DNA of 64,000 nucleotides from Aspidiotus rigidus (Eukaryota > Arthropoda > Insecta > Hemiptera > Diaspididae), in contig JAVHKY010000065.1 in the NCBI GenBank assembly GCA_035079385.1, positions 434,001 through 498,000 on the forward strand, in the 5' to 3' direction. The position numbers and the translations under genes were made by a program. The notes below the pieces were generated by a model. It was given only the letters and a program-made list of their open reading frames with translations. It was not told the DNA's origin and did no database searches. Below, piece by piece: positions 11,257 through 22,945 of the stretch (the stretch's first letter is position 1; each line of letters starts with the position of its first letter).

Positions 11257-12500
11257 CAAGGTGTCTACCGGTCAAGTAAGTCAAGTAAATCATGTAAAAA
11301 GTCGAGTATTTTATGAAAGGTCAAGTAAACAAGTAAAAGTCAAGTATCTTCATTAATGGTCGAGTAAAAATGGGAAAAACGAAACAACTTTTGAAGAAAG
11401 CAAAAAAAAAAAGAAAAAAAACTCACGGGTTCTCTAACGGAGTCAAACGAGGGGTGGCAGGGAACCTGTTTTTTCGGGCACGTGGGATCTGAAAAATGTA
11501 GATTGTAACTCACAGGCCCTGCCCTCAAGCTATATATGATGAGAGGGGGACTTGGGAACTTGTAAAGACGTCACAGGCCCGGACTTCAAAACTATATATA
11601 ACATGAAGGGAACTTGAGAAAAATGATCTATGGCGTCATCAAGCTGTGATGTTACAGGTCCCGCCCCCATACTATATATGATAGGAGGGGACTTGGAAAA
11701 TTGCCGAGCTCCGAGCTTTGCCGGATGGCGGACGTTTTTTGTGACCTCCCGATAAAACAGGTTGCCTGTTGAAACAGTATTTTTAGCCAATTCGATTTTT
11801 ATTTTTTTTTTTAGCGGGGAACCTGTTTTATCGGGAGATTTTTGGAAAAAAACATTCGCTGTCCGACCGGCCGGCAAAGCTCGGAGCTTGAAAATGTTTT
11901 AAGCGCGCCTCCAAGTCCCTCTCCTATTATATATATAGCTTGTGGGTGGAGCCTATGACGTCACTGTTTGATAACGTCATATGTCAGCTTTGTGGCGTCA
12001 CAATCTGATGACGTCATAGATCCATTTTTTCAAGTTCCTTCCTATTAAATATGTATATGTTGTTCCAAAGTCCGGAACTGTGACGTTACAATTTGATGAC
12101 TTCATACGTCAACCTTGTGACGTCACAATTTGATGACATCATAGATCAATTTTTTTCAAGTTCCCTTCCTTTTATTATACAGTTTTAAAGTCCGTTACTG
12201 TGACGTCATAATCTCATGACGTCATCAGTTTTTTTCAAGTTACCCTCATATTATGTATAGCTACAAAGTCCAAGGCTGTGCCGTCACAATTTGATGATTT
12301 CATCGGTCAGCCTGGCGACGTCACAATCTACATTTTTCAGATCTCACGTGCCTCATAAAACAGGTTCCCTGCCACCCCTCGTTGAACTTCGTGAAAGAAC
12401 CCGTGAGTTTTTTTTTCCTTGCTGGTTAACTCGTTTATTTTCAAAAGAGGTCGAGTAAATGTCAAGTATTTTCAGAATTTCCTTTCAGTAGACCCCCCTG
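11257..12500. mobile_element. TGACGTCA foldback element, copy 1
   Basis: The ends are CAAGGTGTCTACC on the left and the complement of CAGGGGGGTCTACTG on the right. Inside them come AAGTAA/GTCAAGTA repeats, then inverted blocks with CGGGTTCTCTAACGGAG and GGTGGCAGGGAACCTGTTTT. The right half is a tandem array of units carrying CAAGTTCC, a TATA-like stretch, AAAGTCCG, and GTGACGTCAC or GATGACGTCAT; about five exact TGACGTCA remain. The centre (11700-11890) is a second palindrome, with GAGCTTTGCCGG and CGATAAAACAGG mirrored by CCTGTTTTATCGGG and CCGGCAAAGCTCGG. It has no transposase frame. The flanks GTCTA and TCCTA are at best a decayed 5-bp duplication. Confidence 0.85.
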
Positions 12501-15500
12501 TCCTATTAAAGCTAATATTTCAGAGACACACTGAAAGAATCCATCTATCGTGAATGAAATTGTATTGTACAAATGGAATTATGATTTACTTCCATTTCGT
12601 GTGACAGAATCAACGAATAGCGTAGCGAAATGATTTTTTCTCGTCGTTTACACCGAGAAAGGAAATTACCGACTGATTATTTGAGATACTGTCGAAAAGA
12701 CGTGTAATTTTTCAGTTGTTTTGACTTTTAATTGAATGTCATTTTAGACACCTAATTTTACGTTCCTCCGCGATAAGACTGAAATCGAAAACAGTTCGTT
12801 TTTCCTTCATTCGAACTCCAGCGTCATTCCCGAGTTTCATTAATCTTTCATTTTCTTAGAGAATTTTACGCCGTTATCGTTTCAAATCTAAAGCTCGAGA
12901 GAAATTACCTGACAAATTCTCCGCCATTAGGTTCACGCGTCGATGATGAAAGACCCCATTTTCCCTGTGATGAGATTTAGTTCACAAGTTCGTCGAAAAG
13001 GAAAAATTTTTGATATCATATTATACGTGGCGATCAATCTGAAAGGTGTTGAAGGCAGTCGGCGCGAGTGAATTAGCTACACAAAGTCGAAATTTCAGCG
13101 AATTTCTGAAAGACAGGACATAAGAAAATAAATGAGGCTTACGAGTGAGCTTCGTGCGTCTTTTAGGTGATACACAGGCGATAAAAGTATAAAAATGAGC
13201 ATAAAAGAGAAAAATTTCTCAAAAGATGGAAGACTCGAAATTGGGGACCTAATGAATCATTAGAGTCCGCCGATGTCAATACTTTCGATTAACCTCCCAA
13301 CGTACTTTTATTCACTCGTCTCCGTTCTCTGTATATCGACTTTGCGCACGATTTAAAGATAAATTAGTGATAGTTTATCGACTTATAGTTTGCCCGCATC
13401 ATGTTCGAAGAAGACGAAGGCAAAGGTCAGTGATTGACCGAGCATGAAGTTCAAGTAATTTAATAGCCCGATGACGGTACTTGTAAAACCTATTCAAACG
13501 GAGAAGACCTTCGAAACTGTACGTACCGGCTTATTTATGAGGAAGAAAATCGAGTTTTTGACTCTTCCTATTGACTTCCATCACTATCGCGTAGAATTTA
13601 TGTAAAATGTATAATATAATGATGTAAAAATCGACGACTTTACATAATTTCGGTGTCCAATTTCTCTTCTCTCTCCTCGCAGTCGAGCGTTCATTCAGTT
13701 TTCGTCAATTTTTGTGGCCGTAATAATCGCGTATCGATTTTTTCGAAAAATCTGTATCACGTCTTCGCGTTAGCTAACAAGCTCCGGACGGTAATCGAGA
13801 ACTATAAATTTTCGCATATCGGATACTCGTGGTCATTGCTCTTTTCTTTCTCGAGCATCGAAACAACTTCCTACACGATGATGTGAACTAATTTACGGAC
13901 GAAAGTTGCCGCTATTAAAACCTTGTTGTTACGTTTGACCAAAATGCGAAGGAAGAGAAACGAGAGCGATAATATAGAAAAAAGAAATAGAAGAATGTTA
14001 TCATATTTTGAATGTACTGATCCGGCGTAATCAATTAACATGTTGCATCGCCGTAAAGAATCAATGAAACGATGATGATTCTGAAAAATGAATTACGTGA
14101 TTATTACCCTTACGATTTAATTTGATACCGTTGGATGTATGATTAATGGTGCGTTCGACAGGGAGCGTTGAAGTAAACGAGAGATGGGAATGAGAGAAAA
14201 ACAGAGTAATTCCAATGAAATAAAACCGTATATTCATCGGAATGAACTCGTTTTTATATTCGTTATCATTATTAGTCTGTTTTTTTTTTTTCTTCCTTTT
14301 TGGTTGTACCTTTGTAACCTTGCTCTTGTTCTCTCATTGCTGAGCGTGCTTGGCATTATACTTGGTATATTCAATCGTATTTCCTATTCGCACATAAATT
14401 ACCTTGTTAAAATAAACGTATTTACGTCTAAAATATCGCGATAAATAGACGCCGAGATGAATGCACAATAAATGCACGATGAACGAACGAAGAGACTGGA
14501 AGTGAATCGTATAGGTATCCAAAAGAACCGGTTCGATACAGTTTCTTGCACAGGTTTATAAGGTCTTCGATATTATGTATACTTACGGTATAACCTATCT
14601 GCCTGCGAAACTACGATGGCTCCGAATGATAAGATGCGAGACGAAATGCACAGCGATTCGACAGTGACAGTTTTATGTGGAAATATGGCGCGACGATAGG
14701 TGTATCTTTTAATTTTGATGCGAGAAATGGTTGAGTGATTTTCAGAAGTAGTCTTGAAAACGGTCGACAACTCGGAAATTTTACAAAAAAGTGACAGTTT
14801 AGGAATTCAGCTTATACTGCTATATTTATGACCCTGACTCGAATCTTAAATACGGGAAAACAATCTGGACGCACGAGCTGAATATTCTAGAAAAAGTTCT
14901 GGGACTGTAATCTGAATGTGTCTTGAACGATTTGAAAGTAAGGTAGCTGATACTCGACTCTTGGTTCGTTAAAATGAATCAGAAAAGTTGAAGAGGGAGG
15001 GAATATAAATTTCCCAAATCAAGTTCCCGAATTCATAGAGACCCTCTGAAACTGCGAAAAATTCCCAAATTACTTGGTCTGCCTGCGAGGTAATCTCGAG
15101 CCATTTTATATCATCGAAAGGATATTTCATGATTAAAATGGGATCTTAGCTCTTTAGGCACTATCGTATGGCAGGTGTGTTCTCTAATGTTCCTGGAATC
15201 CTTGAAGTAGAGGTTCTTAAACTAAGGGCTTGTATGAAAAGAATGTAAGTTGTGCGCGTAACAATAAAGAACAATTTTGGATCATCAACTTAAACGAATT
15301 AGCACTTATGTCTTCCTAAATTTTGTAGGTAATAATAATATTTAGTTAATGGTAAGCAAGCCTGAGGATCTCACCAGAGTTGTACTACCTCTCTCTTTCT
15401 TCAAATGCTCGTTATTTTGTTCAAATTCGGGAGCTGTAAAAAGTCCTTGGAAAACTTGGGAGTTTAACAATGCCGGAAAGCAAAAAGACGACCGATTTTC

Positions 15501-15743
15501 CAATTTCGATGGTCAGTTATTATCCCATCAGCGGAATTTTTTGAAGTTCCTCTCTAGTAGGGGTTCAGAGCTCGATTTTTTCGTGGTCCCATTGGCTCAT
15601 ATTAGAACGTTCGTAAGTCGACAGTTTTTCCAAGTTTCAAGGTTGAAAAAATTCGAATGGTGTACTTTTTCCAAAAGAAAGTTCTCCGTTGAAAAGGTCT
15701 GGTTTTTTCTTCTAAAAAAATGACTTGTTGAGGCGAGTGAATT
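12501..15743. other. No gene seen; unique DNA
   Basis: No repeat match or convincing exon was found. Small frames such as 13653-13886 and 15349-15723 show no domain, no codon bias and no splice context, and are treated as chance. 12500-14800 is CpG-containing unique DNA. 14800-15740 is more repeat-like in texture but could not be assigned. Confidence 0.5.
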
Positions 15744-17137
15744 CATGGTATCTATCGGTTAAGTAAGTCGAGTAAATCAAGTAAAAGTCAAGTATTTGAT
15801 AAAAGGTCAAGTAAAAATGGGAAAAATAACAAAAACTTTTGAAAAGACCAAAAAAAAACTCATAGGTTCTCTAACGGAATTAAACGAGAGGTGGCAGGGA
15901 ACCTGTTTTTTGGGGCATGTGGGATCAGAAAAATGTAGATTGTGACGTCACAGGCCCCGCCCTCGAGCTATATAGGATAGGAGGGAACTTGGAGAAGGAC
16001 TTGGAAAATTGCCGAGCTCCGAGCTTTGCCGGATGGCGGACGTTTCTTGTGACTCCCCGATAAAACGGGTTGCATGTTGAAACAGTATTTTTAGCCAATT
16101 CGACTTTTTTTTTTTGGCGGGGAACCTGTTTTATCGGGAGTTTTTCGGAAAAAGCGTCCGCTTTCCGGCCGGCCGGCAAAGCTTGGAGCTCGAAATTGTT
16201 CTAAGCGCACCTCGAAGTCCCTCTCCTACTTACCTCGTGGGTGGGGCCTGTGACGTCACCGTTCGATAACGTCATAGTTCAGCCTTGTGACGTCACAATC
16301 TGATGACGTCGTGGATCCATTTTTTTCAAGTTCCTCTCCTATTATGAATAGCTAAAAAGTTTGGGACTGTGACGTCACAATTTGATGACTTTATACGTCA
16401 GCCTTGTGACGTCACAATCTGATGACGTCATCGATCATTTTTTTCAAGTTGCCTTCCTTTTATATACAGTTTCAAAGTCCGGGACTGTGACGTCACAATT
16501 TGATGACTTCATACGTCAACCTTGTGATGTCACAATCTGATGACGTCATCAGCTTTTTTCAAGTTCCTCTCCTATTATGAATAGCTATAAAGTTTGGGAC
16601 TGTGACGTCACAATTTGATGACTTTATACGTCAGCCTTGTGACGTCACAATCTGATGACGTCATTGATCATTTTTTTCAAGTTGCCTTCCTTTTATATAC
16701 AGTTTCAGAGTCCAGGACTGTGACGTCACAATTTGATGACTTCACAGGTCAGCCTTGTGACGTCACAATCTGATGACGTCATTGATCAATTTTTTCAATT
16801 TGCCTTCCTTTTATATACAGTTTCAAAGTCCGGGACTATGACGTCACAATTTGATGACTTCATACGTGAACCTTGTGACGTTACAATCTGATGACGCCAT
16901 CCACTTTTTTCAAGTTCTTCTCCTATTATGTATAGCTACGAAGTCCGGGACTGTTCTGTCACAATCTACAGTTTTCAGGTCCCACGTGCGCCATAAAACA
17001 GGTTCCCTGCCACCCTTCGTTTAATTTTGTTAAAGAACTCGTGAGGTTTTTTTTTCTCGCTCGTTAACTCGTTTACTTTCAAAACAGGTCATGTAAATGT
17101 CAACTATTTTCATAGTTTCCTTTCAGTAGACACCCTG
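15744..17137. mobile_element. TGACGTCA foldback element, copy 2 (best preserved)
   Basis: The ends are CATGGTATCTATCGG on the left and the complement of CAGGGTGTCTACTG on the right. The flanking 5-mers are identical: GAATT at 15739-15743 and GAATT at 17138-17142, read as a 5-bp target duplication. The left arm has GTCAAGTA repeats, then AACGAGAGGTGGCAGGGAACC. The central palindrome (about 16010-16190) has GAGCTTTGCCGG and GATAAAACGGG mirrored by CCTGTTTTATCGGG and CCGGCAAAGCTTGG. The right half (16240-16980) is a tandem array with a period of about 117 bp, each unit holding CAAGTT, a TATA stretch, CTGTGACGTCACAATTTGAT and TTGTGACGTCACAATCTGAT. About 15 exact TGACGTCA sites were counted by eye. 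No coding frame. Confidence 0.9.
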
Positions 17138-17454
17138 GAATTGGAGGGAGATGCATGAATGAAAATAACAGAAAGAGAATGGCACGAAAATGAAGACTAA
17201 ACTCGCATTGCAAACCCCAAAAAAGACGAGAGAGTGAAATGATGGAGTGGAAGGGAGTTAAGTGGAGCAGAAGACAAAAAAATGATCAACGACTTACTGC
17301 TGGCGCGTAAAAAATAGACCAATAAAAATTTGTTTGAAATACCGTCCAGTAAAGAAATTTGTTTACGTAAACAATAGAGATTGTGTTCTGTATCCCACAT
17401 CCTGCAGGATGCCTGCCTCTCTCTCCTTCCATGATATGACGGTCGTGTTCCAAG

Positions 17455-17845
17455 GTACGTCTCTTGTAGATCAAGGACAATCGGAATCAGAGGTGAGATG
17501 TCAGGTCAAGATCATTGGAGAATTACGTCTCGGCCATCTCTTTCTGCCATATTCGAGTCATACACTCCTCGTGCTGTCCTGTCAATAGCCACTCTAGATC
17601 TTTTGGAGTAGTATTTGTATGTGCTAATAACTGCCCAGCCCGTAATGTCATCAAGGTATCCCCTATGTTGGTCAAGGTTAATCGAAATCAGAGAGGAAAT
17701 ATCGGGTCGAGGTCATTTTGTGGTCACGGCCCGATCATTTTTTTTTCTACCGTACTCGAGTCACGCACACCCTCTGCTGCCCTCTCAATACCCACTCTAG
17801 ATCTTTTGGAGTAGTTTGTGCTGATAACTGCTCTCCCGAGGCCAA
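17455..17845. repeat. Two-copy direct repeat, period about 200 bp
   Basis: CACTCTAGATCTTTTGGAGT occurs identically at 17590 and 17793. The flanking blocks also match with divergence: AATCGGAATCAGAGGTGAGA against AATCGAAATCAGAGAGGAAA, and ATTCGAGTCATACAC against ACTCGAGTCACGCAC. The copies start near 17455 and 17655. Several overlapping small frames here are by-products of the duplication. Confidence 0.75.
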
Positions 17846-20094
17846 ATATAATAGGCGAGGGACTTGGAAAGAAGTGGAAAACAGTGCTTTTCCCAGGTCG
17901 ATGGTTGTGGAGATAAGGTGGCAGTGTTAAGAGGGTATGCCAATACGCCATAAAGAAGTGTTCCAAGCACGAACACGTTCTCTACAGGGTCGGCATGCAT
18001 AGATCACCCCCGTTTTCCGTCGACGCTACGTGGAACACGTTCCTGCTCGAGATCCTCCTTTTTCGCAGGCAAAATGGTATATTGCCATGCCTGCAAGATA
18101 ACCAAAGAAGTTAAATGAGCAACGCACACTCTCGCTGTCAAAAATTTATCATTTTTCACCGATATTTCATACCACATTTCAATATTCATTTCTAGAACAG
18201 TACCAAGAAAATTTAACGAAGGGAGTCAATTATGAGTAACGTGGAAATCATCACCTCGATTCTCCATTCTTCAACGAATTGGATATTGGTTAACGATATA
18301 TTACATTAACACTATACATTATTACGTTTTGAATACATGTACGCTTTGGAGGAAACGATTTTCTCTCAAACATTACGCGCCGGTACGCACATTATCCGTG
18401 ACATTATGTACAGCTTTTACGACCACGTCCGGCCGAACGTATTACAGAGCGTTCACTTCGAAAATGAAAGGGACATCAGTATTATAAACGATCAGAAATC
18501 CTCTCAAACGATTATAATTAATACCACACGTTGCGTCGATTTCATTCCGACGAGGTACCGGTAATTACGCGAAATACTCTTAAAAATTCATTCATCATCG
18601 ACGAGAATCTGTTGCTAAGCACCTATACAACATATACGAAATATACGTACGATGCACGTGTGCAAGAGAGTTAAAAATGTACAGATGGATATACAATCAC
18701 GCGATATCGCGACCCTCAATTAACATCAAACCGATAACGATTGTTTCCAAGATGCGGCGCATCTGAGCGTTTATAATATTTACACGGTCGAAAAAGTTCA
18801 TCCACATACATTGAAAGTTATCATAAATTTAGAAGCCAAACAACCGAGTCGAGTTTTCTTAATCGAATACTCATTTAACTATCGCTTCCAATTCTCATTC
18901 TCCGTATGTGAATTACGATTACGACGAACCCGCTCCGACTAAATTAATACCTTCGAAAAACTTCGCCGTCACAAATAATGCTCGGCATTTATTTTTATTA
19001 GAATTAACAAGAACGCACGAATATATAAAATACAGTTTCTCGAATTCGTATTCTAATTATTTCTCGAAGTTGCTCGATCTCCGACCTCACATTATGGTAC
19101 GAACCATTCAAAGTCCAGAAGAATCACCGCGCGCCCGTCTTTTTATCGCCTCGACGAGCTCGAAAATGCTGTTTCTGATTCGAGTGTGAGTATATCTTGA
19201 CGTGCGGTGCATATAGCCCTACACCGAAGATACGTTCGAAAACCGCAAGTTATTAATTTTTATGATCGTTTCGTGATCAAGTAAATAGTCTACCATTACA
19301 CTACATTCATTTGGTATGCAAAACAATAAACCAATTACGAAAATATTGTGATACGTCTTTTTCACATTCACAAAAAAACGAAAAAAATTCGACGAAGGGC
19401 AAGTTCAGGGAAAAACGTCGACGGAATACAGAATTTCCTCTTTGTTTACACTCGCTTTTCTCTTTTATATTAATTTGTCGTCTCTTCGTTTAAAAAAAAT
19501 TTGAAGAAAGAGACGTTCTGAGAGATGAGTAATTTTACAACCCATCGACGGCATAGGCCTTTTAGAATTTCTTCTTGTTTTCGTACGTTCTTCTCTTGTT
19601 TTTCATTTCGGCCATAATTTGTAACTTTTAACGTATGGCCACTTTTGTTACCTTTCTCTAAGGCCCAATAAGAAAGCAAACGAATATTTTCTTTTATTAT
19701 TTTGGTACTCATGTATAAAATAGAGCCCCTCCAAAGTGGCTCGCAAAAAATATTAATCATTGCGTAAAAATTATCTATCCTGAAAATAATTACATTTTAG
19801 ACCTCGAACAATTGGGTCCACTGATCATTCCTGCACCAATCATAAAGCGACTACAACAGTCGATCCGTAATCACCCAGACAGTGTTCCTCAAACTGTCGA
19901 TTATTATATCTGTATACAGATGTAACTACAGCATATAAATTGTGCGAACGCACGGAGAAATAAAATGGTATCTAAATTACTACGTAAATATAGTTTTTCT
20001 TTTCCTGCCTCGTGGTGACTTCTCCAGGATTTTGCCGGTGCTTAGTCGAGGAATTTTTGGTCGATTGAATGAAAGCCAAAAACTGAATACAGTA
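17846..20094. other. No gene seen; mostly unique DNA
   Basis: CpG-containing AT-rich DNA without recognised exons or repeats. The frame at 18908-19189 shows no family signature. From about 19930 the sequence grades into the minisatellite. Confidence 0.5.
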
Positions 20095-20615
20095 AATAGT
20101 CGGTTCCAAATATACTGCAAACAGTCGGTTCTGAGGACCAAACAATCAGTTACAAATCCAAACGGTCGGTTCAAAATGCAGATCCAAACAATCGGGCCTA
20201 AATATGGCCCAAACAATTGGTTCCAAATATGTATGGACCAAGGAATTGTTTTCTAAGTATGGCCCAAACAATCGGTTCCAAATAGAAACCAAACAATCGG
20301 TCTTGATGGATACCAAACAATCGGTTCCAAATGTACTCCGAATAATGGGTTCTGAATCCAAACAATCGGTTCCAAGGACCAAACAATAGCGGTCCTAAAT
20401 AAGAAACCAAAAAATTTGTTCCGAATCCAAACAATTGGTTCAAGATACGGACTAAACGATCGGTTCTGAGGACCAAACAGCCAGTTTGAAATATGGACCA
20501 AACAATCGGTTTCAAATATGGGCCAAACAATCGTTTCCAAATCCAAACAGTTGCTTCAAAATACATACTAAATAATCGATTCTGAGGACCAAACAATCGG
20601 TTCCATATTTTCAAC
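20095..20615. repeat. Minisatellite of CCAAACAATCGGTTCC units
   Basis: About twenty imperfect units are built on CCAAACAATCGGTTC with variable linkers (CAAATATGGA, TGAGGA, CAAATC), giving lengths of roughly 18-30 bp. Because all frames stay open, the minus strand shows repetitive pseudo-proteins (20198-20644 reads FGTDCLV- or LEPIVW-like units), which I regard as repeat artefacts. Confidence 0.9.
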
Positions 20616-21310
20616 ACCAAATACAATTCAATATTACCCCTCATTACTGACGGGCAATATTCATGTTCGTTCCCGCGTTACATTGCGATAGCCACGTGTA
20701 CCTTCTCGCGCATTGAGATTTTCTGGCTCGATAAGTTGCGTTACGCGTCACAACAAACCGCGGTAACTCAACATGAGTATTGCACAATTGTGAGAAGTCT
20801 CGGTCGGTGTCAAAAATACTTCTAAAAATATCTTTGAATGTTCATGTATATTTTGCATTAATTGTTGCGATTACTAGAAGTATGTCAGAGTTTGCCAGTA
20901 TATTTTCTCTGATAGCCCTCTCCCCGCGGCGGGTATTCCCAAACAAACTCCCATATAAGATAGCGATACAAGTTGAATGCAAGGTTGTGTTACTACTTCC
21001 TCACCCCCCCACCTCCTATCAGGGAAAATGTAAAACTTTATTTCAATAAAGTTCGAACAGTTTGAATCGCTTACCTCCTTTCCCATCTACTCGACTTGAT
21101 CCGCGTCCAAGGTAACAAAAACGTATGAACTTCTGCTCCTCTCCATTGGAGTAAAGTTTCATTTGAGGAACTCTCACATACAAGGCGTTAGCGATAACCA
21201 CTCCGTTACTCAGAAAGTCGACGTTCGTTTTTAGTTTTATATTTCTACCCTGCCATTTGTAGTTAGTGTCTACTGTCATCATAAAAAAAACCCGTCTTCT
21301 CATTTTCAAT
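20616..21310. other. No gene seen
   Basis: No exon, RNA gene or repeat match was found. The small frames on both strands lack recognisable domains. Confidence 0.45.
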
Positions 21311-21388
21311 TTTAACAGGAACCTGTTTTATCGGGGGGAGGTGGGAAAAACGCTTGCCGTCCGGCCACCTGGCAAACCACGGAGCTAC
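21311..21388. repeat. Fragment of TGACGTCA element core
   Basis: ACAGGAACCTGTTTTATCGG followed by GTCCGGCCACCTGGCAAACC matches the central palindrome half of the complete copies (for example 16120-16185). The rest of that element is replaced here by the 252-bp tandem array. Confidence 0.65.
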
Positions 21389-22760
21389 AAGTCCCTCTCC
21401 TATCATATATAGCTCGTTTTTGGAACTCGTATTGGGTGAGTAAGGTGTAAGTAGTGCACTAATATTGGAAAACTTTTTCAATATATAGCACGGTAGTCAG
21501 TATATATAGCCTTAATGATTAGCCCCTTCAAGTAGCAAGATATACAATCTTCATACATCAATTGACTTAGGCCCTTCAATGAGTCAGGTATGCAACGCTT
21601 CACACACAATGAGACGCAGAACGTCCTTCTAGAGTATTCTAAGTCCCCCTCCTATCATATATAGCTCGTTTTTGGAACTCGTATTGAGTGAGTAAGGTGT
21701 AAGTAGTGCACTAATATTGAAAAAACTTTTTCAATATATAGCGCGGTAGTCAGTGTATACCGGGTGGAGCAGAAAGATGTTACCAGTTAAATGGGACTTT
21801 GCGCTAAATCTGTCGTAGCGCGAATACGAAAAACGTTAGACGTATAGTTTAAATTAATGTACAAAATTTATATCTGAATTTTATCTTTAATTTGAGGCAT
21901 ATCCGAAGTTTGTACGACTTTTCTGAGCCGAGTTATGGACCAAATGTGACAAAAATTAATCAATTTGCAAGATTTCCTAAATAAGAAATCTAAAAATCCC
22001 CCATTCCCAAGGTTCATAGGGTTATTTAGGTATTTTTTTCGGAATCAGCGTTAAATTTCACTTTGGAATCGGATAAAATATGGAAGTTTGAACATCTTTT
22101 AATTTTTGAGAATTTTGGCAAATTGATCAATTTTTGGCACATTTTGGTCGATAACTCAGCTCAGAAATTTTGTAGAAAGTTGAGTAGGGGCGCAATATGA
22201 AGATAAGGTTGAGATACAAATTTTGTAGATTCAATGTGTGCATCTAACCTTTCGCGTTTTTGAGCTGGAGTGAATTTAGTTCAAACTCCCATTCAACTGG
22301 TAACATCTTTTTGCCCCACCCGGTATAGCGTGAAAGATTAGCTCCTTCAAGTAGCGAGATATACAATTCTTCATGTACCAATTGACTTAGTCCCTTCAAT
22401 GAGTCGGATATGCAACGCTTCACACACAATAAGACGCAGAACGTCCTTCTAGAGTATTCCAAGTCCCCCTCCTATTATATGTAGCTCGTTTTTGGAACTC
22501 GTATTGAGTGAGTAAGGTGTAAGTAGTGCACTAATATTGGAAAACTTTTTCAATATATAGTGCGGTAGTCAGTGTATGTAGCCTGAGAGATTAGCCCCTT
22601 CAAGGAGCTGGATATACAATTCTTCATAATATACCAATTGACTTAGTCCCTTCGATGAATCAAATATGCAACGCTTTACGCACAATAAGACGCAGAACGG
22701 CCTTCTAAAGTATTCTAAGTCCTCCTCCTATCACTTATAGTTCGGAGGTCGGAATTCTCC
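21389..22760. repeat. 252-bp tandem repeat array, three copies plus a partial one
   Basis: Unit starts (AAGTCC[CT]CTCC...) are at 21389, 21641, 22461 and 22717. After removing the 568 bp added to copy 2, the spacings are 252, 252 and 256 bp. Each unit contains GAACTCGTATTG(A/G)GTGAGTAA, CACTAATATTG, a CAATATATAG block, and GACGCAGAACG(T/G)CCTTCTA. Unit beginnings resemble the CAAGTCC/CTCCTAT/TATATAGCTC consensus of the TGACGTCA elements, so the array may have been amplified from a piece of such an element. Confidence 0.85.
21760..22323. mobile_element. 564-bp MITE with CCGGGTGG ends inserted in the tandem array
   Basis: The left end CCGGGTGGAGCAGAAAGATG and the inverted right end CCGGGTGGGGCAAAAAGATG continue as GTTACCAGTT(A/G)AATGGGA. 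The similarity fades over about 200 bp per arm. TATA flanks both sides (21756-21759 and 22324-22327), consistent with a TA or TATA target duplication. The neighbouring array copies (GTATATATAGCC at about 21500, GTGTATGTAGCC at about 22573) show the unoccupied site. No transposase frame. Confidence 0.85.
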
Positions 22761-22945
22761 CGAATTTCCCTCCTATCATATACAACTCCCAAGTCTGGGT
22801 TCGTGACGTCACAATCTGATGACGTCGTAGACCTCTTTTTTCCAAGTACCAATTTTTTCATAACTCCTGAATCTCTGAGTCCGTGCCCCATAAAACAGGT
22901 TCCCTGCCACACCTCGTTTAATTCCGTTAGAGAACCTGCGAGTTT
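22761..22945. repeat. Right-end fragment of a TGACGTCA element
   Basis: GTGACGTCACAATCTGATGA (about 22802) is followed by CCCCATAAAACAGGTTCCCT and GCCACACCTCGTTTAATTCC, which match the right arms of the complete copies (for example 16982-17030). The outer GTCTACTG end is missing. Confidence 0.75.

Noticed and set aside
15349..15723. 124-codon plus-strand frame just before a TGACGTCA element
   Set aside because: No domain and no codon bias; it ends in low-complexity sequence next to the element.
15744..17137. TGACGTCA arrays as a CRISPR-like repeat-spacer array
   Set aside because: The units are contiguous imperfect tandem repeats with no unique spacers, in eukaryotic DNA with transposon ends.
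20198..20644. 148-codon minus-strand frame
   Set aside because: It lies entirely in the minisatellite and its residues simply repeat the unit in translation.
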